NCBI RefSeq assembly: GCF_007827955.1
Contig: NZ_VITR01000002.1
Span: 310,001-374,000, forward strand
Reading direction: 5' to 3'
Length of the DNA: 64,000 bases
Source: Nitrospirillum pindoramense
GTDB lineage: Bacteria > Pseudomonadota > Alphaproteobacteria > Azospirillales > Azospirillaceae
This document shows positions 9,566-17,408 of the stretch, piece after piece. How positions within the stretch are numbered: the stretch's first letter is position 1; each line of letters starts with the position of its first letter. Under the pieces are notes generated by a model. That model was not told where the DNA came from and did not search any database. It saw only the letters and a program-made list of their open reading frames with translations. Position numbers and translations under genes: made by a program.

Positions 9566-10501
9566 TCAAGCCCTGTTCGAGTCCAACCATTGGGCGCCCA
9601 GGATGGCGGCGCCCAGCATGCCGGCGGCCCCACCCAGGGCCGTGGGCACCAACAGCGGACCGTTGGTGCGCCGCAGGATACGGGCCCGCACGGCCCGGTC
9701 CAACGCCGAAACCAGGGCGGCGTCCGACGACAGCCCGCCCCCCACCGGCACCAGGCCGGGACCAATCGCGTTCACCACCACCGCCAGGGGATCCGCCACC
9801 AGGTCGACATAGATCTCCATGGTCCGCATGGCCGCGGGCTCACCCGCCGCCCAGGCCGCCGTCAGCGCCTGGCTGTCCCGCCGGACGCCATGCAGGGCCT
9901 GGTGCAGACGCTCCAGCCCGCGCGCGCCGCCGATGGTGTCAACACAGCCCGCATGGCCGCAGCCGCAGGGCAGGCGCGGCAGGGTGACGGGCGGATCGCC
10001 CGCGATATGCTTCACCACCGGGCCGTGGCCCCACTCCCCCGCCCCCGGCACCAGGCGGCCGTCCACCACCAGGCCGCCGCCCACGCCCGTGCCCAGGATG
10101 ATGCCGAACACGACATCCTGGCCGCGCCCGGCGCCTACCATCGCCTCCGCCAGGACGAAGCAGGCGGCGTCGTTGCCCACCACCACCGGCCGGCCCAACG
10201 CCGCGGCCAGGTCGGCCACCAGGGGCGTGCCGGTCAGGCAGGGGATGTTGGCGCAACTGGCCAGGCCCGTGGCGGGGTCGATGCCGCCGGCCAGCGCCAG
10301 GGCCACCGGGGCGGCGGCGACAGGGGCGGCGGGACCGGGCGCCTGGGCCAGCAGGTCCGCCAGCGCCTGGATGAAGGCGGCGCGGTCATGGGCCGGAGTG
10401 GGCACCCGGCCCACGCGGGTGACGGCACCCGTCACCGCGACATCCGTATGGGCTGTCCCCAGGGAAATGTATGACCCGCCGATATCGAAACAGTATATCA
10501 A
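9566..10501 (-). CDS. ROK family sugar kinase
   Basis: A 311-residue kinase. The N-terminal phosphate-binding motif is FDIGGSYISLGTA, followed by VVVGNDAACFVLAE and GIILGTGVGGGLVVDGRL. The ROK zinc-type cluster is seen as CGCGHAGCVD, preceded by GEWGHGPV, which supplies the usual metal-binding histidine region. ROK kinases of this kind phosphorylate hexoses such as N-acetylglucosamine, ManNAc or glucose. No ATG precedes the P-loop, so I use the TTG at 10501, with GAAAGAAG about ten bases upstream. It is divergent from the LacI gene and probably cotranscribed with cutC. A GlcNAc substrate is inferred from the nearby glycosylasparaginase. Confidence 0.88.
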   Translation of the reverse strand: MIYCFDIGGSYISLGTAHTDVAVTGAVTRVGRVPTPAHDRAAFIQALADLLAQAPGPAAPVAAAPVALALAGGIDPATGLASCANIPCLTGTPLVADLAAALGRPVVVGNDAACFVLAEAMVGAGRGQDVVFGIILGTGVGGGLVVDGRLVPGAGEWGHGPVVKHIAGDPPVTLPRLPCGCGHAGCVDTIGGARGLERLHQALHGVRRDSQALTAAWAAGEPAAMRTMEIYVDLVADPLAVVVNAIGPGLVPVGGGLSSDAALVSALDRAVRARILRRTNGPLLVPTALGGAAGMLGAAILGAQWLDSNRA

Positions 10502-10505
10502 GATT

Positions 10506-10549
10506 TGAAATCTTCTTTCACCGTGGCACCCGGTTTTATAGGAAACCGG
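10506..10549. promoter_or_regulatory. Candidate LacI operators between ROK kinase and lacI-type gene
   Basis: The 94 bp between the two divergent genes holds two palindromes. At 10506-10520, TGAAA and TTTCA arms flank a five-base centre. At 10530-10549, CCGGTTT and AAACCGG arms are six bases apart. LacI-family operators are typically TGAAA-N4-TTTCA with a central CG, as seen perfectly at 15512, so these are plausible autoregulatory sites. The spacing of neither is canonical. Confidence 0.4.
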
Positions 10550-10595
10550 CTGCGCGTTACCAGTGCCGGAAAGGGATGGGGAGGTCGTGGCTGGG

Positions 10596-11606
10596 ATGGA
10601 TGGGACCGGGACTGACAAATTGGGGGCGCCCCTGCCGACCAACCCCACCATCAGCGACGTGGCCCAGCGGGCCGGGGTATCGCGGGCGGTGGCGTCCCGG
10701 GCCCTGTCGGATGAACAGCGCCCGGTCTCGGCGGAAAAGAAGGCGCGCGTGCTGCAAGCGGCGCAGGAACTGGGCTTCCGCCCCAACCTGCTGGCCCGCA
10801 GCCTGACCACCAAAAGCGTCAATCTGGTGGCCGTCGTCGTCAACCACATCCACGACCTGAGCGACCTGGACCTGTTCGACCCCCTGCTGGCGGCGGTGCA
10901 GAACACGGGCAAGCAGGTGATCTTCGTCCGCGTCGGGTCCAGCGACCGGGTGGAGTCCTTCCTGCGCACCGGGGTCGCCTATCATGTCGACGCGGCCATC
11001 GTCTTTTCCGACTTCGCCGACGCCGCCACCGTCCGCACCCTGTTCCGCAGCGAGCTGGTGCTGATGCTGAACGGCCGGCACGACCCGGAATCGCCCGCCG
11101 TCATCCCGGATGAACGGGTGGGCATCGCCGAGGCGGTGGCCCATGCCGCCGCCCAGGGGGTCAGGACGGCCGCCCTGGTGACGGGGCGCCCCACCTCCGT
11201 CCTGGAACAGGCGCGCATCCGGCTGTATCACGCGGCGCTGGCCGCCCACGGCATCCGCCTGACCGCCAGCCTGCAAGGCGACTATTCCTATGCCAGCGGG
11301 CACAAGGCGGGGGAGGAGCTGGCCCAGGCGCCCCGGCCGGACGCCATCTTCTGCACCTCCGACGCCATGGCCATGGGCGTGCTGGACCGGCTGCGGGGGG
11401 ACTTCCCCGGCGGGCGCGCCACGACAACCCGGCTGTACGGCTTCGACAATCTGTCGCTGACGGATTTCGACGCCTATCCCATCTCGTCCATCGGCTTCGA
11501 CAAACAGGCCTATGTGGCGGCGGTCATCGCCGTGCTGACCGGGGCCGCCACCGGCCCCTGGCCCCTGACCCTGCCCACGCGCTTCCATCCCCGGCTGACC
11601 GGCTGA
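10596..11606 (+). CDS. LacI family transcriptional regulator
   Basis: About 336 residues. The N-terminal helix-turn-helix TISDVAQRAGVSRAVASRALS is followed by the hinge helix RPNLLARSLTTKSVNLVAVVV and a periplasmic-binding-protein-like effector domain ending in the segment with FCTSDAMAMGVLDRLR. I choose the ATG at 10596, preceded by GGGGAGG; an upstream GTG at 10563 adds 11 residues. The stop abuts the stop of the convergent substrate-binding protein gene within a TGATCA. It is the obvious regulator of the neighbouring kinase and ABC operons, sensing a sugar-containing ligand. Confidence 0.9.
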   Translation: MDGTGTDKLGAPLPTNPTISDVAQRAGVSRAVASRALSDEQRPVSAEKKARVLQAAQELGFRPNLLARSLTTKSVNLVAVVVNHIHDLSDLDLFDPLLAAVQNTGKQVIFVRVGSSDRVESFLRTGVAYHVDAAIVFSDFADAATVRTLFRSELVLMLNGRHDPESPAVIPDERVGIAEAVAHAAAQGVRTAALVTGRPTSVLEQARIRLYHAALAAHGIRLTASLQGDYSYASGHKAGEELAQAPRPDAIFCTSDAMAMGVLDRLRGDFPGGRATTTRLYGFDNLSLTDFDAYPISSIGFDKQAYVAAVIAVLTGAATGPWPLTLPTRFHPRLTG

Positions 11607-12404
11607 TCAGCCCGCCGGGGGGGCGGCCGACAGCGCGGGCACGGCCGCGTCCTTGCCCCACCATTTGCGGTAGTTGGCCTGGTACGCGCCGGAGGTGATG
11701 TAGTCGGCGACGAAGCCGTTGAGCCAGCGCAGGAAGTCCGGATCGCCTTGGGCCAGACCGATGGCGATGGGGGCGTTGGAATAAAGGTCGGGCAGCGTCT
11801 TCAGGGCGGGGTTGGTGCTGGCCAGGTAATCCATCATGGACGAATCCTCGATGCCGGCGTCCACCCGCCGCTGCACCAGCAGCAGCACGCCATCGGGCGC
11901 GAAGGTGTCGGTGAACACCAGCCTCGCCCCCGGCACCGCCTGGCGCAGGAAGGCCTCACCCGTCGTGCCCCGGCCCACCACCACCTTCTTGCCGGCCAGG
12001 TCCGACAGCTGGTTGATACCCGCACTCTTTTGCGCGATGACGCGCAGGCCGACACGGTTATAGGGGATGGTGAAGGCGATGGTCTTGGCCCGTTCCGGCG
12101 TGGCCGTCAGGTTGGCCACCGCCACGTCGATCTGGCCCGACACCAGCATGCTGACCCGGGCGTCACCGGAAACGTCGGTGAACTCCACCGTCACGCCCAG
12201 CTTGTCCGCCAGCCGCTTGGCCACGTCCACGTCATAGCCGGCCGGAGCGTTGCGGTCATCGCGGAAGCCGACGGGCTCCCCGCCCAGGGACACGCCCACG
12301 CGCAGCACCCCGCGCTGACGGATATCCTCCAGCTTGCCCGCCCAGGCGGGAAGGGGAAGGGCAAGGAGAAGGGCGGCGAGCGCGGGCAGGAACTTACGCA
12401 GCAT
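11607..12404 (-). CDS. Polar amino acid ABC transporter, substrate-binding protein
   Basis: A 265-residue periplasmic binding protein of the family-3 type (glutamine, histidine, arginine, cystine). A signal peptide ending LPLPAWA is followed by VLRVGVSLGGEPVGFRDD, GYDVDVAKRLADKLGV, DVAVANLTATPERAKTIAFTIPY and VVVGRGTTGEAF. These are the hallmarks of the fold. It is the last gene of the five-gene minus-strand operon, nine bases after the asparaginase. The ligand is not readable from sequence; genomic context suggests a glycosylated asparagine. Confidence 0.9.
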   Translation of the reverse strand: MLRKFLPALAALLLALPLPAWAGKLEDIRQRGVLRVGVSLGGEPVGFRDDRNAPAGYDVDVAKRLADKLGVTVEFTDVSGDARVSMLVSGQIDVAVANLTATPERAKTIAFTIPYNRVGLRVIAQKSAGINQLSDLAGKKVVVGRGTTGEAFLRQAVPGARLVFTDTFAPDGVLLLVQRRVDAGIEDSSMMDYLASTNPALKTLPDLYSNAPIAIGLAQGDPDFLRWLNGFVADYITSGAYQANYRKWWGKDAAVPALSAAPPAG

Positions 12405-12413
12405 GGGGGCTCC

Positions 12414-13331
12414 TCAGACGGTGCGGGCGACCCGCTCCTCAGGCGCGGACAGCGAGGGGTCCCAGTACCAATAGCGGATGGCGGGACCGCAGCGGAAGCT
12501 GACCACCTCGTGATTGCCGTGGGCGTCCAGGGCATGGATGACCACGCCGGCCAGGAAGCCCTCGCGCAAGGTTGCCAAGTCCGCGACGGCCATGTCCACC
12601 GCCTCGGTCAGGGTCTTGCCCAATTGCAGGGCCAGCACGATGGCGCGGGCCGTGCCGCAACGCACGGTCATCTCACCCGTATGGGTGCAGGCGGCGGCGC
12701 CATAGCGGCTGTCGGCGTAGAAGCCGGCGCCGGCGATGGGCGAGTCGCCCAGGCGCCCCGGGTATTTCCAGGCCCAGCCCGATGTGCTGGTGGCGGCGTG
12801 CAGGCCGCCGGCGGAATCCTGGCCCAGGAAGACCGTGGTGTCGCGCACCCGCTCGGGGTCGGTGATGGCGCGGCTCAAGGGCGCCAGCGGGATGTTGGGG
12901 AAGGCCGCCAGGTCCTGGGGCGGCAGTTCCTTTTCCAGCCGGTCCCACCACACCCGGCGCGAATCCTCCAGCAGGGTCGGTTCCGCCGTGAAGCCGCACT
13001 CCAGGGCGAAGCGGCGGGCGCCGTCGCCGGTCAGCAGCGTGTGCGGCAGGCGCCGCATGACCTGCAGGGCCACGGCGCTGGCCGGCACGATGTCCCGCAG
13101 GGCGCCGACGGCGCCCACCTGACGGGTGGTGCCGTCCATGACGCCGGCGTCGAACTCCATCTCACCCAGCATATTGGGCCAGCCGCCATAGCCCACGCTG
13201 CGCACGGTCACCTCCCGTTCCACGTGCGCGATGCCGGCGACCAGCGGGCCCGGCCCCCCTTCCCCGGCCTTCAGGCGGTCGACGGTGGTCTGGAATCCGG
13301 GCCAGGCTTCGGAATTGGCGATCAGGATCAT
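12414..13331 (-). CDS. N4-(beta-N-acetylglucosaminyl)-L-asparaginase (glycosylasparaginase)
   Basis: A 305-residue Ntn hydrolase of the glycosylasparaginase family, which cleaves GlcNAc-Asn to aspartate and 1-amino-GlcNAc. The family signature VGYGGWPN is at 45-52. The autoprocessing site is Asp164-Thr165 in RVRDTTVFL, where the threonine becomes the N-terminal nucleophile; the usual preceding His is Arg here. The downstream STSGWAWKYPGRLGDSPIAGAG matches the substrate-site segment. Unlike the human and Flavobacterium enzymes it has no signal peptide, so it should act in the cytosol on imported substrate. The gene overlaps the ATPase gene by four bases. Confidence 0.88.
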   Translation of the reverse strand: MILIANSEAWPGFQTTVDRLKAGEGGPGPLVAGIAHVEREVTVRSVGYGGWPNMLGEMEFDAGVMDGTTRQVGAVGALRDIVPASAVALQVMRRLPHTLLTGDGARRFALECGFTAEPTLLEDSRRVWWDRLEKELPPQDLAAFPNIPLAPLSRAITDPERVRDTTVFLGQDSAGGLHAATSTSGWAWKYPGRLGDSPIAGAGFYADSRYGAAACTHTGEMTVRCGTARAIVLALQLGKTLTEAVDMAVADLATLREGFLAGVVIHALDAHGNHEVVSFRCGPAIRYWYWDPSLSAPEERVARTV

Positions 13332-14107
13332 ACGGTTACCTCGGCGCCGGCCACCGTGTTCGATGGCGCCATCTTGGACAGGAATTGTCGGATGCGCGGG
13401 TGGGCCAGGCCCCCGTCATCCGCGAAGAACCGGGCCGTGGGCAGGTCGACGATCAGCCGCCCCTGGTCCAGGAAGACGATGCGGGTGGAAATGCGCCGGG
13501 CGAATTCCACCTCGTGCGTCACGAACAGCATGGTGGTGCCCCCATCCCCCATTTGCCGGCCGGCCAGCCGGCCCAGGATGGCCAGCACCTCCGCCGTCAT
13601 CTCCGGATCCAGGGCGCTGGTCACCTCATCCAGCAGCAGGTAGCGCGGGTTCATGGCCAGGGCGCGGCAGATGCCCACCCGCTGGCGCTGGCCACCCGAG
13701 AGCTGCGCTGGATAAGCGTCGGCCTTGCCCGCCAGCCCGACGCTGGCCAGCAGGGCCTGGGCCTCCGCCTCCACCTCGGCGCGGGGGCGCTTCAGCACCA
13801 CCTCCGGCGCCAGGGTGACGTTCCGCAGCACCGTCATGTGGGGATAGAGGTTGAACAGCTGGAACACCGTGGCGGACAGGCGTCGGGCCTGGGCCAGTTG
13901 CCGGGGATCGGCCACGTCCAGCCCGTCCACGGTGATGCGCCCGCCGTCCAGCCGTTCCAGCCCGTTGATGCAGCGGATCAGGGTGCTTTTGCCTGAGCCG
14001 CTGGAGCCCAGGATGGTCACCACCTCGCCCGGCGCCACCGCCAGGCTGACGCCGTCCAGCACCGTCTGGGCACCGAAACGCTTGACCACCCCCTCCACCG
14101 CGATCAT
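13328..14107 (-). CDS. Polar amino acid ABC transporter, ATP-binding protein
   Basis: A 259-residue ABC ATPase. Walker A is GSSGSGKST, the Q-loop region is VFQLFNLYPHM, the signature is LSGGQRQRVG, and Walker B is YLLLDEVTSALDPE. The sequence is of the GlnQ/HisP class. The ATG at 14107 gives MIAVEGVVKRFGAQTVLDG; the longer upstream reading lacks homology. It lies 14 bp after the second permease gene and overlaps the asparaginase start through an ATGA. Confidence 0.92.
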   Translation of the reverse strand: MIAVEGVVKRFGAQTVLDGVSLAVAPGEVVTILGSSGSGKSTLIRCINGLERLDGGRITVDGLDVADPRQLAQARRLSATVFQLFNLYPHMTVLRNVTLAPEVVLKRPRAEVEAEAQALLASVGLAGKADAYPAQLSGGQRQRVGICRALAMNPRYLLLDEVTSALDPEMTAEVLAILGRLAGRQMGDGGTTMLFVTHEVEFARRISTRIVFLDQGRLIVDLPTARFFADDGGLAHPRIRQFLSKMAPSNTVAGAEVTV

Positions 14108-14121
14108 TCGGACTATCCCCC

Positions 14122-14793
14122 TCAAAGCTCCAGCGGGGCGGCGTGGGCGCGCAGCCGCCGCTCCCATCGATTGCCCAACAGCGTCAGCGTCTTGGCCGCC
14201 GCGAAATACAAGGCGCCCACCATGGTCCACACGGCGAAGGGCCGCAGCGTGCGCAGGTTCAGGATGTCGCCGGCCTTGGTCAGGTCCATGACCCCGATGA
14301 CGGAAACCAGCGACGTCACCTGAAGCTGGTTGACCGCCAGGCCCACCAGGGGCGCCACGGCGAAGGCAGCCGCCTGGGGCGCCAGGATGTGCCGCACCAC
14401 CTGCATCCGGGTGAAGCCGAAGGTGCGCGCCGCCTCCACCTGGTCGCGGCCCACGGCGTCCAGGCCGGCGACGGCGATGAAATAGACGAAGGCCGCCGTG
14501 TTGGCCGACAAGGTCAGCCCTGCGGCGGACAGGGGCGCCAGGGGCTGGTGGATCAGCGCCGGGATGCCGAAGAAGACCAGGAACAGCTGCACCAGGACGG
14601 GGGAGTTGCGCAGCAGCTCCAACCCCGCATGCAGGATGGGCGACAGCGCCGGCACCCGGAAATGGCGCACCACGGCCGCGCCCGAGCCCAGGACCAGGCC
14701 AATGAGGAAGGTGCCCGCGAACAGGCCCAGGCTGACGCCCAGGCCCTGAGCCAGCAAGGCACCGTCGTGCCAGGTGAAGCCGGCGTGCCGCAT
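14122..14793 (-). CDS. Polar amino acid ABC transporter, permease 2
   Basis: A 223-residue inner-membrane permease of the HisM/GlnP type. Several hydrophobic segments are visible, and the EAA loop that docks the ATPase reads DQVEAARTFGFTRMQVVRHILAPQA in part. The motif ELLRNSPVLVQLFLVFFG is typical of the family. The start overlaps the stop of permease 1 by one base (TGATG), indicating translational coupling. Confidence 0.9.
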   Translation of the reverse strand: MRHAGFTWHDGALLAQGLGVSLGLFAGTFLIGLVLGSGAAVVRHFRVPALSPILHAGLELLRNSPVLVQLFLVFFGIPALIHQPLAPLSAAGLTLSANTAAFVYFIAVAGLDAVGRDQVEAARTFGFTRMQVVRHILAPQAAAFAVAPLVGLAVNQLQVTSLVSVIGVMDLTKAGDILNLRTLRPFAVWTMVGALYFAAAKTLTLLGNRWERRLRAHAAPLEL

Positions 14794-15494
14794 CAGGCGC
14801 CCTTCCCCGCTACTTCAGAACCCGCCACACCGGGGCTCGCCACCATGTGCCGGTTCAAGTGCCGGTGCAGGGCCGCGATGCCCAGTGACACGGCGTAGGT
14901 CAGCACGGCGTAGGCCACGAGCAGGAAGGCGTAGACCTCGAACGGGCGATAGGTTTCGGCCGCCACCCCCCGGGCCGTGCCCGTGACCTCATCCAAGGTG
15001 ATCATGGACAGGATGGAGGAGCTGAGCACCAGGTTGACGAAGACGGACCCCAGGGGCCGGATGGCGGCGCGCAGGGCGATGGGCAGGACGATGCGGCGGA
15101 TGATGTCCAGGCGTGGCAGGCCGCCGACCCGCGCGGCCTCAACCACCCCGGGGTCGATCGCCAGGATGCCGCTGCGTACCACGTCGCCGCCATAGGCGCC
15201 GCCCACCAGGCTGAGCGCCAGCACGCCGGTCCAGAAGGCGTCGATGTAAACGCCAATCTCCGGCAGGCCGTAATAGAGGAAGAAGACCTGGACCACGAAG
15301 GGGACGTTGCGAAAGACGTCGACGTAGAGCCACGCCAGCCGCTGCGCCCATCCCCGGCCTGCCGTCGCCAGACCCAGAACCGTGGCCAGGCCGAACGCGC
15401 CCGCGATGCCCAGCGCGCAAACCTCGGCCGTCAGCAGGGCGCCCGCCAGCAGCGGCTCCAGGTGGGGGGTCAGCACCGTGAGGTCGAAGGACAA
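14793..15494 (-). CDS. Polar amino acid ABC transporter, permease 1 (first gene of operon)
   Basis: A 233-residue inner-membrane permease paralogous to the one at 14122. It has LYVDVFRNVPFVVQVFFLYYGLPE, the EAA-loop segment PGVVEAARVGGLPRLDIIRRIVLPIALR, and about five membrane segments. It is the first gene of the operon permease 1 - permease 2 - ATPase - glycosylasparaginase - binding protein. A perfect-half LacI-type palindrome lies 18 bp upstream of its start codon. Confidence 0.9.
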   Translation of the reverse strand: MSFDLTVLTPHLEPLLAGALLTAEVCALGIAGAFGLATVLGLATAGRGWAQRLAWLYVDVFRNVPFVVQVFFLYYGLPEIGVYIDAFWTGVLALSLVGGAYGGDVVRSGILAIDPGVVEAARVGGLPRLDIIRRIVLPIALRAAIRPLGSVFVNLVLSSSILSMITLDEVTGTARGVAAETYRPFEVYAFLLVAYAVLTYAVSLGIAALHRHLNRHMVASPGVAGSEVAGKGA

Positions 15495-15511
15495 GGACGA
15501 TCCCTGTTCGG

Positions 15512-15525
15512 TGAAATCGGTTTCA
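15512..15525. promoter_or_regulatory. LacI-type operator before the ABC/asparaginase operon
   Basis: The 14-base site TGAAATCGGTTTCA closely matches the even-spaced LacI-family operator form TGAAAnCGnTTTCA, with five-base arms fully paired. It sits 18 bp upstream of the permease 1 ATG and just downstream of a TATATG that could act as a -10 element on the minus strand. The LacI protein encoded at 10596 is the likely binder, which would make the operon inducible. Confidence 0.65.
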
Positions 15526-15588
15526 GTTGCATATACAACTACCGCGTTTTTTTGCGGTTATCACGGAAATTGTCTGCTGCCGGCGACG

Positions 15589-15627
15589 GAAAATAAAAGA
15601 GGGCCGCGGAGTTGGCACCCGCGGCCC
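15589..15627 (-). terminator. Rho-independent terminator (minus strand)
   Basis: Nine-base GC-only arms at 15601-15609 and 15619-15627 (GGGCCGCGG/CCGCGGCCC) close a nine-base loop. In the minus direction they are followed by a T-rich run, TCTTTTATTTT. No minus-strand protein gene lies upstream, so the terminator must end an untranslated RNA or a long leader of the ABC operon. Confidence 0.75.
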
Positions 15628-15792
15628 TGCAAGGTAGATGGACTACTTCCGGGAACGAAACCCGAAAGGTGACCGAACGAACCGGGGCGGCAGATCCCCG
15701 GATGGTCCATCCGGCCGACCGAACGCGCCAGGCGGGGCAGCCTTCGCGCATTGGCTCGGGCACCCTAGCCCCGGTCGGTAACAGACGGATGT
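15590..15792 (-). ncRNA. Candidate small RNA or regulatory leader
   Basis: On the minus strand a good sigma70-like promoter (TTGCAA at 15822-15827, 17-base spacer, TATCAA at 15799-15804) is followed by about 200 bases without a credible gene. The RNA would open with GGCCGAC, which pairs with GTCGGCC about 75 bases later (15713-15719). It then has a hairpin with CCGGAT/ATCCGG arms (15698-15714) and ends at the strong terminator at 15601. I could not match it to 6S, SRP, tmRNA or RNase P. It could instead be a terminator-controlled leader of the ABC operon, whose start is about 100 bases further on. Confidence 0.5.
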
Positions 15793-15977
15793 CGGCCTTT
15801 GATAGGTGAAGAAACAGATCGTTGCAATTGTGCCTCCTGTTACCGTTCAGAAACATTCCACCCCAATCCAACGTCAGGCTTCCCCCTCGCCCCCCAGGAC
15901 TGGCAAGCTGGCCCCCTGATGGCCCGGCGGGATCACCCCGGCGGCGCCCGTATCCGAAGCCTGGAGCCGACGCCCCC

Positions 15978-17330
15978 ATGCCTCCCCTGCCCCCTGACGC
16001 CACCGCCGCCGGCATCCTGGACGACCTGTTGACCCTGGCGCGCAAGGCCGGCGCCGACGCCGCCGACGCCCTGCTGGTCGACAGCGCCGCCATGTCCATG
16101 AGCCAGCGCCTGGGCAAGCCGGAGGAGGTGCAGCGCGCCGAATCGGGTGACCTGGGCCTGCGCGTCTTCGTGGGCAAGCGCCAGGCCATCGTCTCTTCCA
16201 CCGACCGCAGCCCCACCCTGCTGAAGGAGCTGGCGGAACGGGCCGTGGCCATGGCCCGCCTGGTGCCGGAGGATGATTTCTGCGGCCTGGCCGACCCTGA
16301 CAGCCTGGCCCGCGACTGGCCCGACCTCGACCTGTGCGATTCCGCGGAACCGGTGGCGGAGGATCTGCTGGCCCAGATCGCGGAACTGGAGGAGACGGCG
16401 CTGGCCGTGCCCGGCGTCAGCAATTCCGAGGGGGCGGACGCCAGCTGGTCGCGCTCCACCGTCACGCTGGCGGCCAGCAACGGCTTTTCCGGCGGCTACA
16501 GCGTCAGCCGGCGCAGCCTGTCCGTTTCCGTCCTGGCGGGCAGCGGCACGGGCATGGAGCGGGACTACGACTATCATTCCGCGGTCTATGCCGGTGACCT
16601 GGACTCGCCTGCCACCATCGGCCGCCGCGCCGGGGAGCGGGTGGTGGCCCGCCTGAACCCGCGCAAGGTCGCGACCCAGGCGGTGCCCGTGGTGTTCGAC
16701 CCGCGGGTGGCCGGCGGCCTGGTCAGCCACCTGACCGGTGCCATCTCCGGCGCCGCCATCGCGCGCGGCACCAGTTTCCTGAAGGACAAGATGGGCCAGG
16801 CGGTGTTCGCGCCCAGCATCACCATCGTGGACGACCCGCATATCCGCCGGGGCCTGCGCTCCAAGCCCTTCGATGCGGAGGGGCAGGCGAACAAGCGCCG
16901 CAACCTGATCGACGGCGGCGTGCTGACCACGTGGCTGCTGGACTGCCGCTCCGCCCGCCAGCTGGGCCTGGCCTCCACCGGCCACGCCTCGCGGGGCACC
17001 GGCGGCCCCCCTGGCCCCAGCGCCACCAACGTCTATCTCATGCCGGGAGAGGAGACGCCGGAACAGCTGCTCGCCGACATCCGCCAGGGCTTTTACGTCA
17101 CCTCGCTCATGGGCAGCGGCGTCAACGGCATCACCGGCGATTACAGCCGGGGCGCCTCGGGCTTCTGGATCGAGGATGGCAAGATCGCCTACCCGGTGGC
17201 CGAGATCACCATCGCCGGCAACCTCAAGGACATGTACCTGACCTTGCGGCCCGCCAACGACCTGGAGTTCCGCCACGGCGTGGACAGCCCCACCCTGCGG
17301 GTGGAAGGCATGACGGTGGCCGGCACCTGA
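15978..17330 (+). CDS. pmbA: TldE/PmbA metalloprotease subunit
   Basis: A 450-residue homologue of PmbA (TldE), the second subunit of the TldD-TldE protease. Unlike TldD it lacks the HExxxH motif; the corresponding region reads VAGGLVSHLTGAISGAAIARGTSFL. Conserved parts are the N-terminal EVQRAESGDLGLRVFVGKRQAIVSSTD and the tail SPTLRVEGMTVAGT, similar to the TldD tail. I place the start at the ATG 15978 (MPPLPPDATAAG); further upstream the frame is open but not protein-like. It is a single gene here, about 15 kb from tldD. Confidence 0.92.
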   Translation: MPPLPPDATAAGILDDLLTLARKAGADAADALLVDSAAMSMSQRLGKPEEVQRAESGDLGLRVFVGKRQAIVSSTDRSPTLLKELAERAVAMARLVPEDDFCGLADPDSLARDWPDLDLCDSAEPVAEDLLAQIAELEETALAVPGVSNSEGADASWSRSTVTLAASNGFSGGYSVSRRSLSVSVLAGSGTGMERDYDYHSAVYAGDLDSPATIGRRAGERVVARLNPRKVATQAVPVVFDPRVAGGLVSHLTGAISGAAIARGTSFLKDKMGQAVFAPSITIVDDPHIRRGLRSKPFDAEGQANKRRNLIDGGVLTTWLLDCRSARQLGLASTGHASRGTGGPPGPSATNVYLMPGEETPEQLLADIRQGFYVTSLMGSGVNGITGDYSRGASGFWIEDGKIAYPVAEITIAGNLKDMYLTLRPANDLEFRHGVDSPTLRVEGMTVAGT

Positions 17331-17408
17331 GGCGGGCTGGTTATCCCGTCCGCCCTCGGCTAAGTTACCGGTAACAGGAACGAACCCGCCTTGAGGGAGG
17401 CAGCCCCC

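Noticed and set aside
9566-10969. Extended N-terminus for the ROK kinase reaching into the lacI gene
   Set aside because: The extension is antisense to the LacI helix-turn-helix region and the kinase P-loop starts six residues after the TTG at 10501.
15590-15800. Assignment of the candidate RNA to 6S, SRP, tmRNA or RNase P
   Set aside because: I could not find the conserved cores: no GGAAGC tetraloop region of SRP, no tmRNA tag or TFYC arm, no RNase P GAGGAAAGUCC, and no 6S central bubble I could trust.
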